From: Lachnospiraceae bacterium
GTDB lineage: Bacteria > Bacillota > Clostridia > Lachnospirales > Lachnospiraceae
Length of the DNA: 64,000 bases
Assembly (NCBI GenBank): GCA_024690205.1
Contig: JAILCX010000020.1
Coordinates: forward strand, 1-64,000
Reading direction: 5' to 3'
Under the pieces are notes generated by a model that was given only the letters and a program-made list of their open reading frames with translations, was not told where the DNA came from and did not search any database. Position 1 is the stretch's first letter. Each line of letters opens with the position of its first letter. The position numbers and the translations under genes were made by a program. Of this stretch, positions 54,929 through 63,532 are shown one piece after another.

Positions 54929-56833
54929 ATGAATCTTGAAACATATATAAACGAGTTTTCCAAATATGTGATCTGCCTTATCATGATCCTTTATACCGTT
55001 GAATGCTTCTGCGTATTTTTGCATTCGGACGAGGAGAGCAGAAAGGGGCTTTATTTCCGCCAGAACATTCTGATGTTCGCCTTTCATTTTTGCTCTTTTA
55101 TGGTCATATGCTTTGAAACGGGTAAGGTAGCTTATCTTTTCTTTTATGCTATTCAGCAGGTCATTCTTTACATGGCTGTAGCCCTGTATAAATGGCTCTA
55201 CCCCAAGACCAACCGTCTTATAGTAAACAATCTGTGCATGATGCTCAGTATTTCTTTTGTATTCCTGACAAGACTTGATTATTCAAAAGCCGTTAAGCAG
55301 TTTATCATTGGTTCGACATCTTTGGTAATAGCGCTTATAATTCCGTTCTTTATCAGAAGTCTAAAACTCCTTAAAAATCTTAAATGGATCTATGCGATAA
55401 GCGGAATCTTTCTTTTGGGACTTGTTTATGTTCTGGGAACGATCACTTACGGAAGTAAGATATCTTACTCTATCGGAGGATTATCATTCCAGCCTGCCGA
55501 GTTTGTAAAACTTATTTTTGTATTTTTTGTTGCAAGTGCCCTGTATCAAAGCTCTACATTCCCGGAGGTATTGTTCTCCGCAATCATTGCTGCGGCTCAT
55601 GTCGGTATACAGGTTCTTAATAAAGACCTTGGTTCTGCTTTGATCTTCTTTATCATATATCTTTTTATGGTATATATTGCTACCAAGAATATCTTTTATG
55701 TCATTGCCGGAGTGCTCGCAGGATCGGGAGCCGCGGTATTTGCGTATAAATTCTTTGCACATGTCCGCGTGAGGGTTCAGGCTTTTATCGATCCATGGTC
55801 GGTTATCGATTCTGCAGGATATCAGATAACACAGTCTCTTTTTGCAATAAGCTCTGCCGGTTTATGGGGACTTGGACTTTTCCAGGGAACGCCTGAGACG
55901 ATCCCGTTTGTTGAAGTCGACTTTATTTTTTCGGCCATTGCCGAGGAGATGGGCATCATATTCGGAATATGCCTTCTCCTTGTGTGCCTCAGCACATTTA
56001 TCATGATAATGAAAATATCTGCCGATCTTTCGGATAAGTTCTATCAGCTTATCGCATTCGGACTTGGCATCTGCTATATCTTCCAGGTGTTCCTGACAGT
56101 CGGCGGCGGCACGAAGTTTATACCACTTACCGGAGTTACGCTTCCTTTGGTAAGTTACGGCGGTTCATCAATGCTTACGACACTTGTGATGTTCGCCATC
56201 ATAGAAGGTCTTTATATGATCCGTGAAGATGAGGAGCTTGAAAAGAAAAAGCGCCTTGAACTTAAGCGCCAGAAAAAGGAAAAGAGAAGAAGAGAACTTA
56301 AAAAACGCCGTGCCGAAGAGGCAAGGAAAGAAAAGATACGCGATATGCAGTCAAAGAATGACCGTTACGCATATGAAGATGACGGTGATGAGATCATCTA
56401 TGATGAACATTTGGAAGAAGTATACGAAAATGTGCGCTATATCGATCACGCCCGCCGTGAGGAAAAACCTGCCGTATCCGAAAGACGTGAAGATGTCAGG
56501 AAGATCGTTAGAACCGGTGATGAAGAAGTAAGAAGACGTTCTGATGATCGAAAAAAGAGTAAAAGACATAAAACCGAAGAAGGACGCAGACGTCCTGAGG
56601 AACGAAAAAAGAACGTAAGACATAATCCCGAAGAAAGACCCCGGAGAGAAGTTTACAGAAACAGGCCGGACAGGTATTACGAAGAAGAATACTATGAAGA
56701 TGAGTATTATGACGATCGCTATTACGAAGACGAATATTATGAAGACGATCGTTACGAACCTGATGAGTATTACGATGATGAAGAATATTACGACAATGAA
56801 GAATACTATGACGGTCCGGACTATGATGATTGA
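54929..56833 (+). CDS. SEDS-family peptidoglycan glycosyltransferase (FtsW/RodA/SpoVE) with long charged tail
   Basis: A 634-residue protein. Residues 1-430 form about ten membrane helices of the SEDS family; the likely catalytic aspartate is D331 in F-V-E-V-D-F-I-F-S-A-I-A-E-E, and G-V-T-L-P-L-V-S-Y-G-G-S-S (402-414) is intact. SEDS enzymes polymerise lipid II with a class B PBP, which is the next gene. Residues 431-634 are a cytoplasmic tail: first Lys/Arg/Glu-rich, then a last section (583-634) in which Tyr, Asp and Glu make up nearly everything, 18 of the last 54 residues being Tyr. The start ATG at 54929 directly follows the previous stop codon. Confidence 0.9.
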   Translation: MNLETYINEFSKYVICLIMILYTVECFCVFLHSDEESRKGLYFRQNILMFAFHFCSFMVICFETGKVAYLFFYAIQQVILYMAVALYKWLYPKTNRLIVNNLCMMLSISFVFLTRLDYSKAVKQFIIGSTSLVIALIIPFFIRSLKLLKNLKWIYAISGIFLLGLVYVLGTITYGSKISYSIGGLSFQPAEFVKLIFVFFVASALYQSSTFPEVLFSAIIAAAHVGIQVLNKDLGSALIFFIIYLFMVYIATKNIFYVIAGVLAGSGAAVFAYKFFAHVRVRVQAFIDPWSVIDSAGYQITQSLFAISSAGLWGLGLFQGTPETIPFVEVDFIFSAIAEEMGIIFGICLLLVCLSTFIMIMKISADLSDKFYQLIAFGLGICYIFQVFLTVGGGTKFIPLTGVTLPLVSYGGSSMLTTLVMFAIIEGLYMIREDEELEKKKRLELKRQKKEKRRRELKKRRAEEARKEKIRDMQSKNDRYAYEDDGDEIIYDEHLEEVYENVRYIDHARREEKPAVSERREDVRKIVRTGDEEVRRRSDDRKKSKRHKTEEGRRRPEERKKNVRHNPEERPRREVYRNRPDRYYEEEYYEDEYYDDRYYEDEYYEDDRYEPDEYYDDEEYYDNEEYYDGPDYDD

Positions 56834-56846
56834 TCTTATTTGAATT

Positions 56847-58313
56847 ATGAAAGAAAGAAAAGAAAAAAAGAGAAAAAAGAAATTTAATCTGCCCATATTT
56901 GTTGTGACGATATTTTTTGCGGCGCTTTTTGTTGCGATGTCTTTTTATATCGTGAACTATTCGATACAGCACAAAATGGATCTTATTTCGAACAGTTACA
57001 ATACACGTGCCAAGGTCCTTGCCAAAAAGAATATAAGGGGCTCGATATTTGCTTCCGACGGTCAGACCATAGTATCCTCGTATATCGATGATGATGGCAG
57101 CGAAGTCAGGGATTATAAGTTCGGAAAACTCTTTTCGCATGTTGTCGGATATTCGATCAACGGACGTATGGGAATCGAGGATAAATACAATTATTATCTT
57201 ATAAACACTAATGCACCTGTTACCGTTAAAGCACAAAAGGATCAAAAGAAAGAAAAGTATCCTGCGGATGATGTATATACGACGCTCGACGTTGAACTGC
57301 AACAGATAGCATCCGATGCACTCGGTGTATATAAGGGGGCTGTCATTGTTACTGAACCGTCTACGGGTAAAGTTCTGGCCATGGTATCCAAGCCTGACTT
57401 TGATCCTACGACTATCGCCGAGAACTGGGATTCTTATCTTGAAGATACCGAATCCGGAGTTTTGGTAAACAGGGCTACTCAGGGTCTATATCCTGCAGGC
57501 TCCACGTTTAAGATATTGACTTCTATCGAATATATAAAGGAAAATCCCGAATCATATAACAGTTACAGGTATAACTGCTCGGGTTCGTATAAAAAAGGAG
57601 AGGATAAGATCAAGTGTTATCACGGAACGGTTCACGGAAGTCTTGATTTTGATATGTCTTTTGCAAAATCATGTAACTCTTCTTTTGCAAATATCGGAAT
57701 GCAGTTAAACAGGGATAAGTTCAATTCGACTTTAGAGGAGATGTTGTTTAATACCGAACTTCCAACGAATGATTTTGATTGTTCGGTAAGTAAGCTAACA
57801 GTATCCGATGATACGTCTGATGCGGATATGATGCAGATTGCCATAGGTCAGGGACCTGTCAGCATTTCAGCCATACATCTTAACATGATAACCTGCGCGA
57901 TAGCCAACAACGGAAAGCTCATGAAACCTTATGTTGTTGAAAGAGTTGCAAATTGCGAAGGAAAGACCGTTAAGACGTTTAAACCCGAAGAATACGGAAA
58001 CATAATAGGAGAAGATACTGCACTTGTATTACAGGGCCTTATGGAAACCGTGGTTAAAAAAGGCACCGGAACAAAGCTTAAAAATGATAACTATTATGCT
58101 GCGGGAAAAACCGGTTCTGCTGAATACGGTGCGGTTAAAGGCGAATCACATGCCTGGTTTACCGGATATGCCGGATCATATGAAGGCAAAGAAAAAGCAA
58201 AGCCTGATATATGCCTTACGATAATAGTAGAAGGAGCCGGGGCAGGCGGTGAGTACGCCGTTCCGATAGCAAAAAGAATATTCGACGCTTATTACGATGT
58301 AAGTTATCAATAA
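56847..58313 (+). CDS. Class B penicillin-binding protein (transpeptidase)
   Basis: A 488-residue bitopic protein: Lys/Arg-rich N-terminus, one membrane helix (about 17-39), a short N-terminal domain and a transpeptidase domain. The active-site motifs are S219-T-F-K, S275-C-N277 and K421-T-G. It makes D,D-cross-links in peptidoglycan with the SEDS protein upstream (13-base gap). The compact length resembles PbpA-type rather than full FtsI. A rho-independent terminator follows directly. Confidence 0.92.
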   Translation: MKERKEKKRKKKFNLPIFVVTIFFAALFVAMSFYIVNYSIQHKMDLISNSYNTRAKVLAKKNIRGSIFASDGQTIVSSYIDDDGSEVRDYKFGKLFSHVVGYSINGRMGIEDKYNYYLINTNAPVTVKAQKDQKKEKYPADDVYTTLDVELQQIASDALGVYKGAVIVTEPSTGKVLAMVSKPDFDPTTIAENWDSYLEDTESGVLVNRATQGLYPAGSTFKILTSIEYIKENPESYNSYRYNCSGSYKKGEDKIKCYHGTVHGSLDFDMSFAKSCNSSFANIGMQLNRDKFNSTLEEMLFNTELPTNDFDCSVSKLTVSDDTSDADMMQIAIGQGPVSISAIHLNMITCAIANNGKLMKPYVVERVANCEGKTVKTFKPEEYGNIIGEDTALVLQGLMETVVKKGTGTKLKNDNYYAAGKTGSAEYGAVKGESHAWFTGYAGSYEGKEKAKPDICLTIIVEGAGAGGEYAVPIAKRIFDAYYDVSYQ

Positions 58314-58337
58314 AAAAGGAGCCGTTTAGCTCCTTTT
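58314..58337. terminator. Bidirectional terminator between PBP and HD-GYP genes
   Basis: AAAAGGAGC and GCTCCTTTT pair around CGTTTA. The flanking A and T runs make it able to end transcripts from both sides of the convergent pair. Confidence 0.75.
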
Positions 58338-58347
58338 AATATTCCCT

Positions 58348-59403
58348 TTAGTATATTGCCAGTATCTTAAGATCTCGTCTGCTTATAAGATCTATGAACG
58401 TATCCGAACTGTCTTTTAACAAAGGACGGCACATTCTGGCCTGATTGATCAAAACGACTTCGGCCTTAACATCGTTGCTCAGCAATACCTGAAGACCGAT
58501 AAGGTGGTTACCAAGTCTGTAAAGGATCGGTCTCAGGATATTTGAATCGTATTTAATCGTATCATTTTCAAATATTTCGATGATCTGGAAAGGATGCTTT
58601 GACTGCCTGTAGGCTCTTGGTGATGTCATTGCTTCATATGCATCGATGATCGAGATCACACGAGCGTATTTATTTATCTGCTCATCGTGAAGACGGCTCG
58701 GATAACCGCTTCCGTCAAAACGTTCATGATGAGAAAGAGTAGCCTTTAATATGTTTTCATCGATCGGCTGGTCCTGAAGCATCTGAAAACCGATCATAGT
58801 ATGTGTTTTAATCTGCGCAAACTCAACGGGAGTGAGCTTGTCAGGCTTCCATATAAGTTCATAGGGAAGTTTTAATTTTCCTATATCATATAGGAAACCG
58901 CACTGGATAAGGAGCTCAAGTTCATCGGGCTTTAAACATAACCACTGACCGAAAACACCGGCTATCAAAGCTGAGTTAAAGCAATGCGCATAAGTCATGT
59001 TGTCTTCGGTAGGAAGCATATTATAAAGATAATCGAGGATCTTGGCACATTCACGAACGGGCGATGTAAGATCATGATATATCCTCATAAGTTCATCAAG
59101 AGGAAGCGATGTCTGACACGCTATGAAATCCTTTATTATACTCTTGTATTCTTCGAGGGAATCTTTATAAGAATTTTCGAAGTTTTTGAAACCGTCGGAA
59201 AGACGGATCTTTTCGAAATATGTAACGGCATAATCGATATCTTCCATGACCGTAACAGCCATTATCTTGTGTCGGTTAAGCTTCTGGATCGTATAGTCGG
59301 TTACGTGAGTTCCGGCTTTTACGATAACATCACCATTGGCGTTCGTGACGTCATTGGCAATTTCCATATTCGTTTGGAGTGCCATTGTGGCAATGTCTTT
59401 CAC
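58348..59403 (-). CDS. HD-GYP domain protein with altered HD dyad
   Basis: A 351-residue protein. The N-terminal about 110 residues have no recognised domain, followed by an HD-GYP domain (about 115-320). The GYP motif and surroundings are complete (H225-H226-E-R-F-D-G-S-G-Y-P, 225-235), H140, H201 and D254 are in place, but the HD pair reads Y172-D173, losing one metal ligand. In active c-di-GMP phosphodiesterases this histidine is conserved, so activity may be reduced or absent. Start is a GTG at 59401-59403 with AAGGGG 7 bases upstream; the frame extends to 59601 without a site. A divergent gene of unknown function starts at 59524. Confidence 0.88.
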   Translation of the reverse strand: MKDIATMALQTNMEIANDVTNANGDVIVKAGTHVTDYTIQKLNRHKIMAVTVMEDIDYAVTYFEKIRLSDGFKNFENSYKDSLEEYKSIIKDFIACQTSLPLDELMRIYHDLTSPVRECAKILDYLYNMLPTEDNMTYAHCFNSALIAGVFGQWLCLKPDELELLIQCGFLYDIGKLKLPYELIWKPDKLTPVEFAQIKTHTMIGFQMLQDQPIDENILKATLSHHERFDGSGYPSRLHDEQINKYARVISIIDAYEAMTSPRAYRQSKHPFQIIEIFENDTIKYDSNILRPILYRLGNHLIGLQVLLSNDVKAEVVLINQARMCRPLLKDSSDTFIDLISRRDLKILAIY

Positions 59404-59437
59404 GTTTATTCCCCTTAAATCAAAAAATTCTATTTCT

Positions 59438-59466
59438 ATACTATAAACATTTACTGGTAAAGTCAA
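59438..59466 (-). promoter_or_regulatory. Promoter of the HD-GYP gene
   Basis: On the minus strand, TTGACT (59466-59461) and TAGTAT (59443-59438) are separated by 17 bases. The start codon is 35 bases after the -10. Confidence 0.65.
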
Positions 59467-59495
59467 TATTTTTACTTTGGAATTCGCACTATATG

Positions 59496-59504
59496 TGGTA
59501 TTAT
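59496..59504 (+). promoter_or_regulatory. Extended -10 promoter for the gene at 59524
   Basis: TGGTATTAT has the TGn extension; the best -35 at 17 bases is weak (TTTGGA at 59476-59481). It is divergent from the HD-GYP promoter with about 40 bases between them, so co-regulation is possible. Confidence 0.5.
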
Positions 59505-59523
59505 TGACAATAAGGAGCCCAAA

Positions 59524-59850
59524 ATGAAGTATTACAGATATCTTTATGTCTCTGACAGCATCAATAATATAGATAAAGTCAAAAAGAATCTGAAGGCACA
59601 CAAGGGTGTTTTGGGCATATATGTGATCATGCTGAGTTCGGATCCCGACCAGGTTGAGATCATGAACGCCGCATTTTTGCGATTAAACTATTACATAAAA
59701 CATCCGCCGATCATTGTCGGTATCGCCAAAACTTATGATGAGGCACTTATGCTTGTTAAGGATATGGTGGATGAGAGTCTTTTCAGGACAGGCTCTGCTT
59801 CACTGAAAGATTTCCTTAAACTTAAAGCTTCGACAGAAAACTTTTCGTGA
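59524..59850 (+). CDS. Protein of unknown function, 108 residues
   Basis: A soluble, mixed alpha/beta protein with M-K-Y-Y-R-Y-L-Y-V-S at the start and an acidic/hydrophobic middle. No family is recognised. A strong AAGGAG lies 9 bases before the ATG and an extended -10 promoter is upstream, so it is a real gene. It is divergent from the HD-GYP gene and 6 bases before the DUF2953 gene, and may be the first gene of that operon. Confidence 0.7.
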   Translation: MKYYRYLYVSDSINNIDKVKKNLKAHKGVLGIYVIMLSSDPDQVEIMNAAFLRLNYYIKHPPIIVGIAKTYDEALMLVKDMVDESLFRTGSASLKDFLKLKASTENFS

Positions 59851-59856
59851 TCTTAT

Positions 59857-60819
59857 ATGCTGGCTGTTTTATTTCTTATATTAAAGATAATCGGTATAGT
59901 ACTTTTAAGTATCATCGGACTTTTGCTGCTTATAATCTGCGTGCTCCTTTTTGTACCGGTAAGGTATTTTGCCAAGGCTTATAAGAACGATGACGAGAAA
60001 GACAATTACTCCGTATGCGCAAAAATCACATGGTTTTTGCATCTTGTAAATGTAAGGTTCATATTACCGGCAGATGAAAAACTGCGGGTGAGGATCGCAG
60101 TCTTTAAGATCTTTCCCCGCAAAGAGAAGAACAGTCCTATTGAAAATGCTCCTCAGATAGAGGATAATCATATTGATACGGATAATGATGATAAAGAGCC
60201 GGATGTTGAACCGGATAATGAGCCGGAGACAGCCAAAACCGTAGGTGCGCAAGGACATTTGGAAACTGAGGCAGAACCGGAAGAACCCGCAAACGAAGAT
60301 TTTCCTTATGAGGATCAAAATGGATCCCAAAAGGATAAAAAGAAAAAAGATAAGATAAGTCTCAAGGATCGTTTCACGAGATTTACAGAAGGAATAAAAA
60401 AACGTATCGATGACACGAGGATAAAGTTTGAAGATATAAAGAACAATATTGACGGTTATATAGATATTTATAACAGTAATGAGTTCCAATCTTCGTTTGC
60501 ACTTTGTAAAAAGAAACTTTTGTCGGTTTTAAAGAGCATCCTTCCGAGGAAGATAAAGGGTAACGCGACATTTGGAAAAGAGGATGCACCGGATACGGTC
60601 GGAATGGTCTATTCACTGTATTCGGTCCTTTATCCCAAAATCGGTAAGAATCTTGTCCTGACACCGGATTTCACGCGTGATACTCTTTGTGCTGACGTTG
60701 TTATAAAAGGAAAGATCAGACTGTGCGTTGTGATCTTTGCAGCTGTAAGGATTTATTTTGACAAGAATGTAAAGAAACTGCTTAAGATGCTTAAGAAGGA
60801 GAAATCTAATGGCAGATAA
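59857..60819 (+). CDS. DUF2953 domain protein
   Basis: A 320-residue protein with a strongly hydrophobic N-terminus (about 3-35, membrane anchor), a first part of the DUF2953 domain (40-85), an acidic linker (about 95-165) and a second part (185-310) with V-Y-S-L-Y-S-V-L-Y-P. DUF2953 proteins sit next to GerW in many spore-formers, as here. The exact role is not known. It overlaps the GerW gene by 11 bases. The acidic insert of about 70 residues is not a usual part of the domain. Confidence 0.83.
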   Translation: MLAVLFLILKIIGIVLLSIIGLLLLIICVLLFVPVRYFAKAYKNDDEKDNYSVCAKITWFLHLVNVRFILPADEKLRVRIAVFKIFPRKEKNSPIENAPQIEDNHIDTDNDDKEPDVEPDNEPETAKTVGAQGHLETEAEPEEPANEDFPYEDQNGSQKDKKKKDKISLKDRFTRFTEGIKKRIDDTRIKFEDIKNNIDGYIDIYNSNEFQSSFALCKKKLLSVLKSILPRKIKGNATFGKEDAPDTVGMVYSLYSVLYPKIGKNLVLTPDFTRDTLCADVVIKGKIRLCVVIFAAVRIYFDKNVKKLLKMLKKEKSNGR

Positions 60820-61207
60820 TAGTTTTAACAATATGGTTGATTCCCTGATGAAGGGAATGAACTCGGTCGTTTCCACAAAGACTGTTGTCGGTGAACCCAC
60901 CGTTATCGGTGACACGATAATAGTTCCCCTTGTCGATGTGAGTTTCGGATGTGCATCCGGAGCGAATGTCAATGACAAAAAGAACGGAGCTTGTGGCGGA
61001 TTCTGGGGAAAGGAATCGCCCAATTCGGTACTCGTTATAAAGAACGGTCAGACGAGACTTGTTAATGTAAAGAACCAGGATACGTTAACCAAGATAATTG
61101 ATGCCGTTCCTGATCTTGTGGATCGCTTTACGACTCCTAAAGAACAGATGATGGATGACAACGTATCCAAAGATATTGCTTTTCCGGATCTTGATAAGGA
61201 CAAATAA
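60809..61207 (+). CDS. GerW/YtfJ family sporulation protein
   Basis: A 132-residue protein of the GerW family. G-E-P-T-V-I-G-D-T-I-I-V-P-L-V-D-V-S-F-G is the family core. GerW is needed for proper germination in Bacillus, and homologues occur in non-sporulating relatives too. AAGGAG is upstream. Its stop overlaps the next start (TAATG). Confidence 0.9.
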   Translation: MADNSFNNMVDSLMKGMNSVVSTKTVVGEPTVIGDTIIVPLVDVSFGCASGANVNDKKNGACGGFWGKESPNSVLVIKNGQTRLVNVKNQDTLTKIIDAVPDLVDRFTTPKEQMMDDNVSKDIAFPDLDKDK

Positions 61208-61776
61208 TGGCTACTTACGAGATAAACGAAGAGTCCCAGTTATTTGAAAAGACCCTGGCAAGCGGCAACGCGAATGAACTTAATGAACTCAAAGCTTTTC
61301 TCTTTAAGGAAAACATCCGTATCGAGATGGAAAAAAGAGAGCTTGAGGAACTTAAGAAAAAGGTCTTCGAAGACAGGGAGAGGCTCCGCTCGGAGTCTGA
61401 TGACGTAAATAAAAAGATAGTATCCGAAAGATCAAGGCTCAAACAGGAAGAGATGTTCTTTGAAAAGAAGATGGACATCTTAAAGAACGGATTCGAATCT
61501 CTTGAGGCTGATAGACGTGCGCTTGAAAAAGCAAGAAAGCAGTTTGAACAGGACAGGCTTTCGATCTCGGATTCGGTTAGGAGAGTAAAGAACGAAGAAG
61601 TGGCGGTTATGCTTTTCCAGGGAGTTACTTCTTTGCTTTCACTAAAGAAACGATATAAGGATCTTTTAAAGATATTCCATCCCGATAATATGGGAGGAGA
61701 TCACGAGATGGTCCTTACGATAAATCAGATATATGATGATCTTCGAAGGAACTATGAAGATTCAAAGATAATATAA
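61207..61776 (+). CDS. Coiled-coil protein with C-terminal J-like domain
   Basis: A 189-residue soluble protein. Residues about 25-128 are a coiled coil (E-K-R-E-L-E-E-L-K-K-K and similar). The C-terminus (about 145-182) has a J-domain pattern, L-K-K-R-Y-K-D-L-L-K-I-F-H-P-D-N with the H-P-D triad at 158-160. J domains stimulate Hsp70 ATPase through this triad. C-terminal placement after a long coil is unlike DnaJ itself. It is coupled to GerW by a TAATG overlap and followed by a terminator. The DnaK partner role is inferred. Confidence 0.78.
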   Translation: MATYEINEESQLFEKTLASGNANELNELKAFLFKENIRIEMEKRELEELKKKVFEDRERLRSESDDVNKKIVSERSRLKQEEMFFEKKMDILKNGFESLEADRRALEKARKQFEQDRLSISDSVRRVKNEEVAVMLFQGVTSLLSLKKRYKDLLKIFHPDNMGGDHEMVLTINQIYDDLRRNYEDSKII

Positions 61777-61801
61777 AAAAGTCGCCGTAAGGCGACTTTT
61801 T
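61776..61801 (+). terminator. Terminator of the DUF2953-GerW-J-domain operon
   Basis: AAAAAGTCGCC and GGCGACTTTTT pair around GTAA. The symmetrical A/T runs also serve the convergent rpmB gene. Confidence 0.85.
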
Positions 61802-61823
61802 AAATACATATCAATATCAGGAA

Positions 61824-62009
61824 TTAAGCTCTTTCTACGGCTCCTGACTTAAGGCAGTTTGTACAAACGTGCATTCTCTTTGCTCCACCGTTGATAAGGC
61901 ACTTAACGCTCCTTACGTTAGCGTGGAAAATCCTGTTTGATCTTCTATGAGAATGGCTTACGTTATTTCCGAAATGAACGCCTTTACCGCAAATATCACA
62001 TTTAGCCAT
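61824..62009 (-). CDS. rpmB: 50S ribosomal protein L28
   Basis: A 61-residue ribosomal protein. It starts M-A-K-C-D-I-C-G-K-G, and further cysteines near the end (C-T-N-C) complete a zinc-binding set, as in C+ forms. N-V-S-H-S-H-R-R-S is typical of L28. TTGGAGG is upstream of the ATG. The operon of asp23 and fakA lies in the other direction, a common arrangement in Firmicutes. Confidence 0.96.
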   Translation of the reverse strand: MAKCDICGKGVHFGNNVSHSHRRSNRIFHANVRSVKCLINGGAKRMHVCTNCLKSGAVERA

Positions 62010-62046
62010 GATAAACCTCCAATCTTAAAAGTAATGCAACATTGTT

Positions 62047-62075
62047 ATATTACCAAAAGGATTATGATAATGCAA
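62047..62075 (-). promoter_or_regulatory. Promoter of rpmB
   Basis: On the minus strand TTGCAT (62075-62070) and TAATAT (62052-62047) with a 17-base spacer, and a TGG extension before the -10. Confidence 0.7.
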
Positions 62076-62112
62076 GAAGAAATTTTAAGTTTCTTTTTCT
62101 TAAATATGATAG

Positions 62113-62118
62113 TATAAT
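62113..62118 (+). promoter_or_regulatory. -10 element before the gene at 62152
   Basis: A perfect TATAAT, 33 bases before the start; the -35 at 17 bases is weak (TTTCTT). Divergent from rpmB. Confidence 0.5.
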
Positions 62119-62151
62119 TGTTGCGTTGTATACGATTATCGGAGTATGAAA

Positions 62152-63123
62152 ATGAAAAAAGTGATTTTACCGATTTTGATCGCGGTAGTAGCTCTTGCGG
62201 TCATTTTCGGTGTTATAAAGGCAGTAAATAAAAATTCGTCGAAGGATTCCTCGGACAAGAAGGAAACCGTCGAGAGTGAAGATTCGTCAGATTCCAAGGA
62301 CAAGTCTGAGAATGCAACAGATTCCCCCGATGGAAAGTTTCACAGCAAGGTTTTACCTGATTCAAAGGGACATGCGCCTGAGGGAACCACGTTGGAGGAT
62401 CTTTTCGGACAGAGGTTTGAGCCTATGGATGAGATATTAAAGTCTGATTTTTTTGATCCCGTGATGCAGTTTGACGATGTTATCCTTCCGATAGACGGAA
62501 CGGCTACGGTGGGGGATTTGCTGGACATCCTTTCCGAAAGCAGCAATGCCATAAATTATGTATTCTATTCCACCAAGACCGATGGTAATTTTGAACTTGA
62601 GGAATTTAGGGATGTAATGAAGGATGTTACTATTTCTGCCTGCAATTCAACCGGTGATTTTGGATTTATCTCTATCAGTATCAGCAATTGGGGATACGCT
62701 TCTATCGATTTTAACAACTACACCGATCAGGAACTTAGCGCATTGGATTGTACTGTGAATCAGGTTTTACCCGGAGGTTTAGCTAAAGAAAATATGTTCC
62801 TTGGCGGTGGCTTCAGAATGGACGGAGAAGGCATTACGAAAGATGAATTTCTCAAGGAGTATCTGAAGGACTATGAGTTTGGCGGAGAAAAAACCCTTCC
62901 GAATGATAAAACTCCCATGCTCAACAGATACTTTACTTGGCCTGATAATAATGAGATCGTGCTTTATATTCCCACGGATCGGACAACTCCTAAAGGGATA
63001 CGACTTGATCGGACTTATAAGTTCGTATTCGATGAAGAGGATCGTTTCAGTTATTCATCCATTAAATTTGATCCCCATGCTTTCCATTATGCTGAAGAAA
63101 ATGGTGAAACTGCGGAAGAATAA
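62152..63123 (+). CDS. Membrane-anchored secreted protein of unknown function
   Basis: A 323-residue protein: one N-terminal membrane helix (about 4-24), a Ser/Asp/Lys-rich linker (about 27-65) and a globular extracytoplasmic part (about 70-320) that I do not recognise. There is no lipobox cysteine. The start at 62152 is chosen because GGAG lies 7 bases before it; the ATG at 62146 is only one base from that site. It sits between rpmB and asp23, where most Firmicutes have nothing, so it is an addition to a conserved neighbourhood. Confidence 0.75.
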   Translation: MKKVILPILIAVVALAVIFGVIKAVNKNSSKDSSDKKETVESEDSSDSKDKSENATDSPDGKFHSKVLPDSKGHAPEGTTLEDLFGQRFEPMDEILKSDFFDPVMQFDDVILPIDGTATVGDLLDILSESSNAINYVFYSTKTDGNFELEEFRDVMKDVTISACNSTGDFGFISISISNWGYASIDFNNYTDQELSALDCTVNQVLPGGLAKENMFLGGGFRMDGEGITKDEFLKEYLKDYEFGGEKTLPNDKTPMLNRYFTWPDNNEIVLYIPTDRTTPKGIRLDRTYKFVFDEEDRFSYSSIKFDPHAFHYAEENGETAEE

Positions 63124-63135
63124 GAGAGGTATCTT

Positions 63136-63522
63136 ATGAAGAAAAAGACAGTTATGAAATATTCAAAAGAAACCAGTATGAATACCCATCTGGGTTCGGT
63201 TTCCATTAATTCCGAAGTTATTGCCCAATACGCAGGTGCAGTAGCTATGGAATGCTTTGGAATAGTCGGAATGGCAGGATTAAATGTTAAAGACGGACTA
63301 GTTAAACTTCTTAAACTCGAAGACATCAAAAGAGGCATAACCGTATCCGTTAAGAACAATAAACTTGTCCTTGATTTTCATATTATAGTTGCTTACGGAG
63401 TTAATGTTCAGTCAGTATCTGAGAATCTCATAAGTACTGTTAAATATAAGGTAGAAGAATTTACCGGCATCGGTGTTTCTAAGATCAACATCTATGTTGA
63501 AGGTGTTAAGGTAATAGATTAG
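63136..63522 (+). CDS. Asp23/Gls24 family envelope stress protein
   Basis: A 128-residue protein of the Asp23 (YloU) family. G-S-V-S-I-N-S-E-V-I-A-Q-Y-A-G is the usual start of the domain and V-N-I-Y-V-E-G-V-type sequence closes it. The family is abundant at the membrane in stationary phase in Firmicutes. It is 10 bases before fakA, its conserved partner. Confidence 0.93.
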   Translation: MKKKTVMKYSKETSMNTHLGSVSINSEVIAQYAGAVAMECFGIVGMAGLNVKDGLVKLLKLEDIKRGITVSVKNNKLVLDFHIIVAYGVNVQSVSENLISTVKYKVEEFTGIGVSKINIYVEGVKVID

Positions 63523-63532
63523 GAGGATGATC

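Noticed and set aside
56351..57302. Two long overlapping minus-strand frames (181 and 264 residues) across the SEDS tail and PBP start
   Set aside because: They are the complement of the Tyr/Asp/Glu-rich coding repeats, giving Phe/Ile/Val- or His/Arg-rich nonsense without a ribosome site. The plus-strand genes are certain.
58984..59418. 144-residue plus-strand frame opposite the HD-GYP gene
   Set aside because: Complement of the HD-GYP coding sequence; the minus-strand gene has conserved motifs and a good GTG start.
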